Origin: CADEFX01 sp050260355
Lineage (GTDB): Bacteria > Pseudomonadota > Alphaproteobacteria > Rhizobiales > Hyphomicrobiaceae
DNA: 19,300 nt
Reading direction: 5' to 3'
Assembly: GCA_050260355.1 (NCBI GenBank)
Contig: JBLNBZ010000095.1
Location: forward strand, 1 to 19,300
Below are positions 13,502 to 19,300 of the stretch, piece after piece. Numbering within the stretch: position 1 is the first letter of the stretch; the number at the start of each line of letters is the position of its first letter. The notes below the pieces were generated by a model. The model was not told the origin of the DNA. It did no database searches and saw only the letters and a program-made list of their open reading frames with translations. The position numbers and the translations under genes are program-made.

Positions 13502-15127
13502 ATGAGCGGATTGACCAACGGCCACGCCGACGCTGCCGACATGACCACCTCGGACCGCGCCCTGCCGGAGCGCGCCTTCAAGCTGGTCAATGGTCAGCAG
13601 GTGTTGGATTGGCAGCATCTCAACCCGGACATCGAGCACATCGGTCGCAAGATCACCCTGCCGGCCGACCCGGCCAAGATGCCGATCGATGCCGCCATCG
13701 CCGCCCTGCAGCAGCGCAAGCGCGACGATGAGCAGGTGCTCACCGTGCAGGAGATTGTCGATGCCTATCCTCTCGACGGTGGCGTCGCTTTCCTGCTGGC
13801 GCTGCAGCGCGAGTACGGCTGGGCCTCGCCCATCCCGACGCCGGGCTTCTGGCCCACACCGCCGCAGATGATCACGGTCGATGTCGGCCCCAAGCCCGAG
13901 GACAAAATCCAGATCCCCTGGGGCACGTTCAAGGTGCCCAACGTGGAGCGCCCGATCACCACGGGCACGACCTGGACCGAGTTCGGGCCGGCGTTTGTGA
14001 TTTCAGGCACCGTACGGCGCAAGGACGCCGATGTCGTCAAGCGCATCGCGGACCTGACGCGCGCCATCGTCAAGGAACAATCCATCTATCGCGGCAAGGC
14101 GATCAGGCTGAGCATGAACAGCGACGGCAACCTCGACGTGAACGTGCCGCCGAAGTTCATCGATACGAGCCACATCAAGCCCGACGAGCTGGTCCTGTCG
14201 GATCACCTCATGTCGATGGTGGAGACCAACATCTTCACGCCGATCAAGCGGACAAAGGAGTGCCTCGCCCACAACATCCCCTTGAAGCGCGGCGTGCTGC
14301 TGGAGGGCTCCTACGGCTGCGGCAAGACGCTGATCTCGGCCATCACGTCCAAGATTGCACCCGAGAACGGCTGGACCTTCATTATGCTCGACCGCGCCCA
14401 GTCGCTGCGCCAGGCGATCGAGTTCGCCAAGCGCTACGAGCCGGCCGTGGTGTTCGCCGAGGACATCGATCGCATCACGTCGGTGCGCGACGAGCAGGCC
14501 AACGATCTGCTCAACATCATGGACGGGCTGCTGTCGAAGCACTCCAAGGTCATGGTCGTGCTGACGACGAACCACGTCAGCAAGATCAACCAGGCGCAGC
14601 TGCGCCCCGGCCGCTTCGACGCTGTGATCTCGATCACGCCGCCCGATGCGGTGGCCGCCGAGCGGCTGATCCGCATGTATGCGCGCGGCCTGATCGGCGA
14701 GAGCGTGTCGCTGAGCAAAATCGGCGCCGCGCTGGCTCAGGCCAAGGCCATCCCTGCCGTCATTCGCGAGGTGGTGGAGCGCGCCAAGCTGGCCATGGTC
14801 GCACGCCGGGGATCGTTCCTGGACGAGAGCGATCTCGAGGTGTCCGCCTCCAGCATGCAAGGCCATTTGGCGCTGCTGGAAAAGGCCGAGCCGCAGCGAT
14901 TGACGCCCGAGCAGCAGATCGGCGAGGGGATCGCCAACCTGCTGCGCGAGACGGCCGTCGGAAGCCTCGTCGGCTTCGAGGCCATAGCGCAGATGCTCAA
15001 GCAGTACATCCTCAAAACGCACGACGCGACGGTCGAGGGCCTGGACAGCGTCAGCAACCAGCTGCGCAACCTGCAGGGCGCCATTATCAGCCTCGAGGAG
15101 GATGTCGCACGCCTGAAGGCCGCGTGA
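13502..15127 (+). CDS. AAA+ ATPase with C-terminal coiled coil, 541 aa
   Basis: I chose the ATG at 13502, which follows GAGCAAAAGGAGCAACTTA; the longer frame runs back through the folded leader. Residues 1-250 are an N-terminal region with a beta-rich part (GTFKVPNVERPITTGTTW, FVISGTVRRKDADVVKRIAD). The AAA module has Walker A GSYGCGKT at 269-276, Walker B VVFAEDID at 316-323, sensor-1 TTNH at 355-358, and RPGRFD at 368-373 as in the classic clade of substrate-remodelling ATPases. The helical lid follows. The C-terminal 90 residues end in a probable coiled coil (LDSVSNQLRNLQGAIISLEE). Such proteins use ATP to remodel or unfold protein partners; the partner here is unknown. No peptidase domain is present. 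Folded leader, strong promoter and double hairpin behind make it a self-contained, tightly controlled unit. Confidence 0.9.
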   Translation: MSGLTNGHADAADMTTSDRALPERAFKLVNGQQVLDWQHLNPDIEHIGRKITLPADPAKMPIDAAIAALQQRKRDDEQVLTVQEIVDAYPLDGGVAFLLALQREYGWASPIPTPGFWPTPPQMITVDVGPKPEDKIQIPWGTFKVPNVERPITTGTTWTEFGPAFVISGTVRRKDADVVKRIADLTRAIVKEQSIYRGKAIRLSMNSDGNLDVNVPPKFIDTSHIKPDELVLSDHLMSMVETNIFTPIKRTKECLAHNIPLKRGVLLEGSYGCGKTLISAITSKIAPENGWTFIMLDRAQSLRQAIEFAKRYEPAVVFAEDIDRITSVRDEQANDLLNIMDGLLSKHSKVMVVLTTNHVSKINQAQLRPGRFDAVISITPPDAVAAERLIRMYARGLIGESVSLSKIGAALAQAKAIPAVIREVVERAKLAMVARRGSFLDESDLEVSASSMQGHLALLEKAEPQRLTPEQQIGEGIANLLRETAVGSLVGFEAIAQMLKQYILKTHDATVEGLDSVSNQLRNLQGAIISLEEDVARLKAA

Positions 15128-15191
15128 CGCGAGATCCCGCCGCCCTCGGCGCAACGCCTCAAGTCGTGTGCTCCCAATGAGGCTGAGAGCC

Positions 15192-15217
15192 GACCCGCCA
15201 CCTTGCGATGGCGGGTC
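15192..15217 (+). terminator. Hairpin after the AAA+ ATPase gene
   Basis: GACCCGCCA pairs perfectly with TGGCGGGTC around an 8-nt loop, 65 nt behind the stop codon. No U-tract follows, so it may be a rho-assisted terminator or an mRNA 3'-end stabiliser. A second, longer hairpin follows 15 nt downstream. Confidence 0.5.
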
Positions 15218-15231
15218 ATGAGGGCGCGGCC

Positions 15232-15277
15232 CACCGCGGGCGGGTGTGTTGTTTCCTCGCGCCACCCGCCCGCGGTG
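15232..15277 (+). terminator. 15-bp perfect stem-loop behind the ATPase gene
   Basis: CACCGCGGGCGGGTG pairs along its whole length with CACCCGCCCGCGGTG around a 16-nt loop. It is the longest GC-rich perfect stem seen in the window. It is followed by CGTACCGATTAGG, with no U-run. A short hairpin GGCCAC/GTGGCC (15289-15304) comes next. The group could terminate transcription, form a structured RNA, or serve as a recombination or binding site. Confidence 0.5.
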
Positions 15278-15310
15278 CGTACCGATTAGGCCACAGGTGT
15301 GGCCCGGAAA

Positions 15311-15327
15311 GTCTAGGAACTCTAGAC
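15311..15327 (+). promoter_or_regulatory. GTCTAG inverted repeat, possible operator
   Basis: GTCTAG and CTAGAC flank a 5-nt centre (GAACT), 26 nt before the start at 15353. The half-site is the one found at other intergenic regions here. CTAG is usually rare in bacterial and phage DNA, so two copies in 17 nt are conspicuous. A repressor or activator of the three genes that follow is an inference. Confidence 0.4.
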
Positions 15328-15352
15328 CGATCCGTGGCAGGGAGCAGACAGC

Positions 15353-15661
15353 ATGATTTTTTTTGCGGAGCACGTCAACATGAGACTGAGATCACCGCCG
15401 GCGAGCAAAACCCATCATATCCGCGAGCTTCTGGTCGTCGGCTATCGGGCGCGGGACGGCTGGGGCATCTTCACCCACGTCGACGCCAGCGAGCCCGAGA
15501 GGGCCGAGGAAATCAAGCGCGGCTGGCTGGCCGCCTTTCCAGACCATCGCTTCGAGGTGGTGACGCCCGAGCAGTTTCCACAGCTGATTGCGTCGACGCC
15601 GGCGGAGCCGCCCCAGGCGTCGGCCAGCAGCATGGAGAGGGCATTTTCCCATGCGAAATGA
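15353..15661 (+). CDS. Hypothetical protein, 102 aa
   Basis: No family recognised. The ATG at 15353 has AGGGAG 8 nt upstream. A second ATG at 15380 with GCGGAG before it is a real alternative giving 93 aa. Eight T residues follow the first ATG (about 15355-15363), a place where slippage could occur. The mature part (HHIRELLVVGYRARDGWGIF, THVDASEPERAEEIKRGWLA, FPDHRFEVVTPEQFPQLIAS) looks like a small alpha/beta domain, with a flexible C-terminus (STPAEPPQASASSMERAFSH). The gene is the first of three overlapping small genes and ends 11 nt into the next one. Confidence 0.7.
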   Translation: MIFFAEHVNMRLRSPPASKTHHIRELLVVGYRARDGWGIFTHVDASEPERAEEIKRGWLAAFPDHRFEVVTPEQFPQLIASTPAEPPQASASSMERAFSHAK

Positions 15662-15920
15662 GATCGATCTGATTGTACGCGGCGCGCGCGTGCTGGTGCG
15701 TTTTGCCGTGCAGCCGCCCGATCCTGGCGTCGGCATTCTGAGCGAGTGGACCGAGGGCCACACCCTGCATGACGAGCAAGGCGCGCGCCTTGTGGATCTC
15801 GAGAGTGCGCTTTCGGATGCGGAGTGGGAAGAGGTGGCCGATGTCGTTGATGAGCGCCTGCCGCAATTGCGGCGCGCGCAGGAGGCGGCGCGCCTCGAGA
15901 GGCTGGCGAGGATCGAATGA
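15651..15920 (+). CDS. Hypothetical protein, 89 aa
   Basis: No family recognised. The ATG at 15651 lies inside the end of the previous gene (11-nt overlap) behind GGAGAGGG; a longer in-frame start at 15588 reads as an arginine run and is rejected. The N-terminal half is beta-rich (NEIDLIVRGARVLVRFAVQP), the middle is a turn with GVGILSEWTEGHTLHDEQG, and the C-terminal half is a long charged helix (WEEVADVVDERLPQLRRAQE then ARLERLARIE). Its stop overlaps the next start in ATGA form. Translational coupling across the trio suggests that they act together or at least are made in fixed ratio. No metal ligands or catalytic motif are visible. Confidence 0.75.
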   Translation: MRNEIDLIVRGARVLVRFAVQPPDPGVGILSEWTEGHTLHDEQGARLVDLESALSDAEWEEVADVVDERLPQLRRAQEAARLERLARIE

Positions 15921-16195
15921 AGAAATATCGGGTGTGGTTTGAGGCCTCCGCTGCAATTGGCGTCGAGATCGAAGTCGAAGCCGCCAGCCGCGAAGAGGCA
16001 AAAAGCATCGCGGCGCAAAAACATCGAAGGCGCGAGTACGGCCTCGACGAGCTCGTGCCGGAGTTGTTGAAGCCAACGCAAGATGCTGTCGACGGTTATG
16101 CGCAGAGAAGCAGCAGACCGATCACGTTTGTCACCGTCGAGGAGGACGAAAGTGGTTTCGAGGTCATCGATTGTTTCGGAGCCGATGAAGACTGA
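15917..16195 (+). CDS. Hypothetical protein, 92 aa
   Basis: The start overlaps the previous stop by 4 nt. The pattern MKKYRVWFEASAAIGVEIEV, EAASREEAKSIAAQKHRRRE resembles small phage proteins in which a beta hairpin with a charged strand pair is followed by a helix containing the EEA motif (a 'DpnD/PcfM-like' or PcfM-type small domain), but I do not assign it firmly. The second half (RSSRPITFVTVEEDESGFEV) is acidic, ending DCFGADED. The acidic tail may act as a DNA mimic or simply give solubility. It is the last gene of the trio and is followed by a hairpin at 16240-16276 and then the left array. Confidence 0.7.
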   Translation: MKKYRVWFEASAAIGVEIEVEAASREEAKSIAAQKHRRREYGLDELVPELLKPTQDAVDGYAQRSSRPITFVTVEEDESGFEVIDCFGADED

Positions 16196-16239
16196 TGGCT
16201 TCGAGGAGTTGGCAAGCGTCTCGCCCCAAAGCTAGCCGC

Positions 16240-16276
16240 GGCCTTCCGCTTATCAACAGCGGCAGAAAGGAAGGCC
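16240..16276 (+). terminator. Probable terminator hairpin of the 15353-16195 operon
   Basis: GGCCTTCC at 16240-16247 pairs with GGAAGGCC at 16269-16276, and inside it CCGC pairs with GCGG (16246-16249 with 16259-16262). No strong U-tract follows. It sits 44 nt behind the last stop. A small perfect hairpin, ATCCTTT/AAAGGAT at 16307-16324, follows at the left border of the repeat array. Confidence 0.5.
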
Positions 16277-16330
16277 TTGCGCGACCAGGTCCACAAACGA
16301 GAGACTATCCTTTAGTCAAAGGATGTAGAT

Positions 16331-17027
16331 GGGACCGAAAGATGTGAGCGAGCCGCAAGTGCAGAGAGCGCCGGAGCTATAGAGCGAGCCGGGGGAGTTG
16401 GGTGCGCCGCAATTCAGGTGCGAGCCGTTGGGCGCAAGAGTGCCGAGGCACGAGAGTGAGCCGGGTAGGTGGAGAGTGCCGTGTAGGTTGGGCGAGCCGG
16501 TAGAAGGTGAGGGTGCCGGGAAAGCAAGGCGAGCCGGGTAGGCGGAGAGTGCCGCACGCGACGGGCGAGACATAAGGAATGAGGGCGCCGAGGCGCGCGA
16601 GCGAGCCGAGTAGCGGGAGAGTGCCGTATCTGATTGGCGAGACGTGCTTCAGGAGAGCACCGCGGAAAGTGAGCGAGCCGTCAGGATAGAGAGAGCCGTG
16701 AATAGAGATTGAGCCGCTGGATGAGAGAGCGCCACAGATTGAGAACGAGCCGCATGTTTGGACGGCATCGAAATATCAGAGCGAGCCGAGCGTCAAGGGA
16801 GAGCACCGCAGTCCGGGAGCGAGCCACGAGCACTGACCGCTAGGCGAGAGCAAGCCATAAAGCTGTTCAAGCCAGGCCCGCGGAGAGAGCCGGACCGTGC
16901 GAGCGAGCCTGCAAGAAGGAGAGTACCGCAAAGAGAGAGCGAGCCATAAAAGCCCCCAACGCCTTCAAGCCACGAGCGCTGAGAGGGCCAGACGATGCGA
17001 GCGAGCGAAACAAGATTAAGTGTGCCA
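16331..17027 (+). repeat. Left array: about 39 short repeats on an 18-nt step
   Basis: A core ending in CCG (or CCA) recurs every 18 nt. I placed core ends at 16337, 16355, 16373, 16391, 16409, 16427 and so on to 16499, again from 16518 in 18-nt steps to 16788, and less regularly to 17027 (steps of 13, 17, 19 and 20 nt occur). Cores alternate: GCGAGCCG at one position, GAGTGCCG, AGCGCCG or AGCACCG at the next, so the true unit is 36 nt. Between cores are about 10 nt, all different as far as I can see. The plus strand is purine-rich. Read leftward, the cores encode Gly-(Ser/Thr/Ala)-Leu every six codons, but frame breaks and the lack of start codons argue against a protein. The array ends at the ribosome binding site of the IS110-like gene. 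Confidence 0.85.
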
Positions 17028-17044
17028 GCAGAGAGGAAGGAACC

Positions 17045-18259
17045 ATGCAAGAGCAGATGAGCGTCATCCCCGATACGCCGATCCAGAGGCTCAGCCGCGA
17101 CCTGCGCCAGGCGGCCGCCACACTATCCGACGATGAGGCACGCTTCATCGTCGACGCCTACTACATCCAACAAAAAGATCGCATTCGCATGAACAATGCG
17201 ACCAAGGCGCTCGAGCGCAACGGCAAGCCCCATTCGGTCATCAAATATTTGACCGATCAGGCCGAGGTGCTGGAGAACCAGCTCAAAGCTGCGCTCGACC
17301 GTTACTCGCTGGCACACGAGATCGGCATTTGGGTGCGCAGCCTCAAAGGCATCGGACCCGTGTTTGCCGCCGGTCTGATGGCGCATATCGACATCACGCG
17401 CTGCCCGACAGCAGGGGCGGTGTGGCAGTTCGCAGGCCTCAACCCCAACAGCGTGTGGCACAAGGGCGAATGGGTGGCCGACACCTACGCCAACGCCAGC
17501 AAAACGCACGGCAAGGGTTGGCCAGCCCTCATCGAGGTGTGCCGCAGCATGGGCAAGCGTCCGCTGCACATCCTGCACGAGGTGGGCGCCATCGAGAGTA
17601 TCCCGAGTGTGGAGGACGCACGCAGCGTGGTGGAGGAGCTGGAGCCCGAAACCTACGCCGAGCGGTGCGAGTTCCATGCCGACCGCGTGCTGCTCGCCAT
17701 GCAGAACCCGGTCGCCGGCTACGAGCGCCTGATCGGCAAGTTCGAGTTCGACGAGAAGCCGATCCTCGCCAATCTGAAAAAGCGGCCGTGGAATGCCGAC
17801 CTGAAACGCCTGCTGTTCCTGGTGGGCGAGTCCTTCGTCAAGGTGTCGGGCGGCGATGACCCATCGCCCTACGGCATCCTGTACAAGGAGCGCAAGGAGC
17901 GCGAGATCGCCAAGAACGAGGCCGGCGACTTCGCGCCACTGGCCCAGCGCGCGCTCACGGAGAAGCGCTACGGCGTCGACACGACGGCGCGCGCCTATTA
18001 CGAGAAGGGCTTGCTGCCGCCGGCCCGCATTCATCTGCGCGCCAAGCGCTTTGCCGTGAAGCGGTTTCTGTCCGATTACCACCTCGTCGCCTACTGGATG
18101 CACTACAAGCGACTGCCGCCGGCGCCCTACATCCTGTCGGTGCAGTCCGGCCAGGCCGGCCAGCACGCCCATTACGACGTCGTGATCTGGGACAGCCTGC
18201 CCAAGGACTTGCAGGAGGCCCTCGATCGCGAGCGCAAGCCGAGCCGCAAGAGCGCCTAA
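17045..18259 (+). CDS. IS110-like (Transposase_20-type) HhH protein, 404 aa
   Basis: The ATG follows GAGAGGAAGGAACC. A long N-terminal helical region (residues 1-95, partly coiled coil around 65-90) leads to a helix-hairpin-helix at 99-115 (SLKGIGPVFAAGLMAH), then ITRCPTAGAVWQFAGLNPNS at 117-136. Together these match the C-terminal Transposase_20 part of IS110/IS116/IS902 transposases, where a serine in the GL-x-P region is catalytic; here Ser136 is a candidate. The usual N-terminal DEDD (RuvC-like) nuclease domain is absent. Instead, a C-terminal region follows (YKERKERE at 280-287, PPARIHLRAKRFAVKRFLSD at 325-344, ending QHAHYDVVIWD) that I recall from proteins loosely annotated as transposases. 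It may be a DNA-binding or recombinase-derived protein. Arrays lie on both sides. Confidence 0.8.
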   Translation: MQEQMSVIPDTPIQRLSRDLRQAAATLSDDEARFIVDAYYIQQKDRIRMNNATKALERNGKPHSVIKYLTDQAEVLENQLKAALDRYSLAHEIGIWVRSLKGIGPVFAAGLMAHIDITRCPTAGAVWQFAGLNPNSVWHKGEWVADTYANASKTHGKGWPALIEVCRSMGKRPLHILHEVGAIESIPSVEDARSVVEELEPETYAERCEFHADRVLLAMQNPVAGYERLIGKFEFDEKPILANLKKRPWNADLKRLLFLVGESFVKVSGGDDPSPYGILYKERKEREIAKNEAGDFAPLAQRALTEKRYGVDTTARAYYEKGLLPPARIHLRAKRFAVKRFLSDYHLVAYWMHYKRLPPAPYILSVQSGQAGQHAHYDVVIWDSLPKDLQEALDRERKPSRKSA

Positions 18260-18274
18260 ATGCAATGTTGCGCT

Positions 18275-18309
18275 GCCGGCGAAGTCTAGACTTTCAAGAC
18301 TTCGCCGGC
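18275..18309 (+). terminator. 12-bp perfect hairpin with nested GTCTAGAC palindrome
   Basis: GCCGGCGAAGTC at 18275-18286 pairs with GACTTCGCCGGC at 18298-18309 around an 11-nt loop. The left arm and loop also contain AAGTCTAGACTT (18282-18293), itself a perfect palindrome that includes GTCTAGAC. No U-tract follows. It may terminate the IS110-like gene, bind a regulator, or mark the border of the right array. Confidence 0.55.
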
Positions 18310-18314
18310 GCGCA

Positions 18315-19009
18315 TTGGAGCCACATGTGATGAGAGCGCCGAACAACGAGAGCGAGCCGTTGCCAGATGAGAGCGCCGTGAAGCGGGAACGAGCCGCGAA
18401 CGACGACAGCGCCGAAATGCAAGAGCGAGCCGAGGCCTCGGAGAGGAACCGAAATTATAGAGCGAGGCGAGAACTGCGAGGGAACCATATCAGTCCAGAG
18501 CGAGCCGTAAGACAAAACGGTATTGGAACGGTCGAGCGAGCCGCTGAAAGGAAGAGGACCAAAGTAAGGGAGCGAGCCGATTTCCGAGAGAGAGCCGCAG
18601 AGGAAGGGCGAGCGGAAGTGGAGGGAGAGGACCGAGGTAGTAGAGCGAATCGGAATTGGCGGCGAAGGCGAACAGGCTGAGCGAGCCGTAGTTGGCGAGA
18701 GAGCCGTTGTCGGAGAGCGAGCCGTAGTGCGCAACAGAACCAAGCAATGTGAGCCGGCCTTAGCGAGAGCCTCAAGGGGAAGGAGCGAGCCACGGTAATT
18801 GAGGGAGCCGAGAGGTCGGAGCGAGTCGAAGTTCCAGAGAGTGCCGGAATATTGGGAGCGAGACGGACTGCCGGAGGGCACCTGAAAATGAGAGTGAAAC
18901 ATCAGATAGCCAAGAGCACCAGAGATGCAGAGTGAGTCGATCTTGAAGAGTGTGCCGTAAAGGATGTGCGAGCCGTAATAACGCAGAGGACCGGAGCTGA
19001 CGAGCGCCT
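18315..19009 (+). repeat. Right array: about 39 short repeats on an 18-nt step
   Basis: Same design and orientation as the left array. Core ends were placed at 18323, 18341, 18359, 18378, 18396, 18414, 18432, 18451, 18469, 18487, 18507, 18543, 18561, 18579, 18597, 18615 and onward to about 19009. GCGAGCCG alternates with AGCGCCG, GGAACCG, GAGAGCCG or GGACCA. One position near 18525 is lost and several steps are 14-20 nt, so this copy is more worn than the left one. The roughly 10-nt segments between cores differ from each other and, by eye, from those on the left. It ends about 25 nt before the ribosome binding site of the secreted-protein gene. Confidence 0.85.
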
Positions 19010-19049
19010 CAAACGAGCAGAGAGCAAACCTCTACAAAGGAGAACCACC

Positions 19050-19295
19050 ATGAGACTGATCGCAAGCGCCATCATTCTGGCCGCCCTGACAGGCAGCGCC
19101 TTCGCCCAGAGCGCACCCGCCTCGCCGCCCACCGGCATCGACGTGCGCGGGCCCGCCTGTCTGCTCTACGATGCCAAAGACCCCGACAAAGCGCCGAAGA
19201 AAGTGGCGTGCAATGACTTCCGCGTCCTGCAACAGGCCGTGATCAACTCGCCGCTGCCGACCGCGCGCAACGTCATGCAGGGCGGCGCCAACTGA
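19050..19295 (+). CDS. Small secreted or periplasmic protein, 81 aa
   Basis: The ATG at 19050 is preceded by AAAGGAGAACCACC; the longer frame starting in the array is rejected. Residues 1-19 are a clear signal peptide (MRLIASAIILAALTGSAFA) with cleavage expected before QSAPAS. The mature part (about 62 residues) begins with a Pro/Ser/Ala linker and continues GIDVRGPACLLYDAKDPDKA, VACNDFRVLQQAVINSPLPT, ending ARNVMQGGAN. Two cysteines (in PACLL and VACND) could form a disulphide in the periplasm. No family recognised. It could alter the host envelope during infection, which is inference. It lies directly behind the right array and could share transcription with it. Confidence 0.8.
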   Translation: MRLIASAIILAALTGSAFAQSAPASPPTGIDVRGPACLLYDAKDPDKAPKKVACNDFRVLQQAVINSPLPTARNVMQGGAN

Positions 19296-19300
19296 GACGC

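Noticed and set aside
14003..15373. Minus-strand 456-aa frame opposite the AAA+ gene
   Set aside because: It is antisense to a clearly conserved ATPase and is rich in the His/Arg/Gly pattern of GC-driven shadow frames.
16316..16573. Minus-strand 85-aa open frame in the left array
   Set aside because: It crosses a 19-nt step at 16499-16518, so its two halves read different repeat phases. It is better explained by purine-rich repeat DNA than by a gene.
16331..17027. Left array as a conventional CRISPR array
   Set aside because: Cores of 7-8 nt and segments of about 10 nt are far too short, and the alternation of two core types does not fit CRISPR architecture.
18294..18902. Minus-strand 202-aa open frame in the right array
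   Set aside because: The GSL phrase appears in more than one frame within it, and stop codons are rare here simply because of composition. No ribosome binding site was found.

Overview
The window looks like part of a tailed-phage genome or prophage from a high-GC alphaproteobacterial host. This rests on three things: the tightly packed small orphan genes, a leftward block of tail/appendage-type proteins whose sequence style is common in phages of Hyphomicrobiales-like hosts, and the high GC content. The host assignment is inference. I saw no rRNA, tRNA, integrase, cas gene or terminase.

Layout. (1) 1-3719, rightward: an upstream gene remnant and nine small genes with short gaps or ATGA-type overlaps. 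Most are unrecognised; 2214-2810 belongs to a phage-protein type I recognise but cannot assign a role. Just before the last of these genes, at 3367-3471, are two diverged direct repeats closely resembling type I-C CRISPR repeats. (2) 12237-3716, leftward: ten genes with the character of a tail-fibre/appendage and decoration module. They include a 682-residue protein of about 25 tandem repeats, a divergent SGNH/GDSL-type hydrolase and a DUF6527-like cysteine-rich protein. (3) 12238-15352, rightward: a promoter and hairpin leader, a 169-aa orphan, a second promoter with a strongly folded leader of about 215 nt, a 541-aa AAA+ ATPase, and two strong hairpins behind it. (4) 15353-16195: three overlapping small orphan genes. 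(5) 16331-19009: the most unusual part. Two arrays of short repeats, about 39 units each, flank a 404-aa protein with a helix-hairpin-helix segment like that of IS110/IS116 transposases (Transposase_20), but without the usual N-terminal DEDD nuclease domain. (6) 19050-19295: a small protein with a signal peptide.

Arrays. Both have the same orientation and an 18-nt step. Each step is a core of 7-8 nt ending in CCG plus about 10 variable nt. Cores alternate between GCGAGCCG and a GAGTGCCG/AGCGCCG type, giving a 36-nt higher-order unit. Read on the minus strand the cores encode a Gly-Ser/Thr/Ala-Leu-x-x-x pattern, but 13-, 17-, 19- and 20-nt steps break the frame. I therefore treat the arrays as probably non-coding and give the coding reading as the main rival. 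IS110 enzymes are known to use a structured bridge RNA encoded next to the transposase, so short variable segments around an IS110-like protein deserve testing as an RNA- or DNA-guided system. That link is inference only.

Regulation. GTCTAG or its palindrome GTCTAGAC recurs at 12415, 13271, 15311/15322 and 18284, all outside genes, mostly at promoters or hairpins. It may be a shared promoter element or phage operator.
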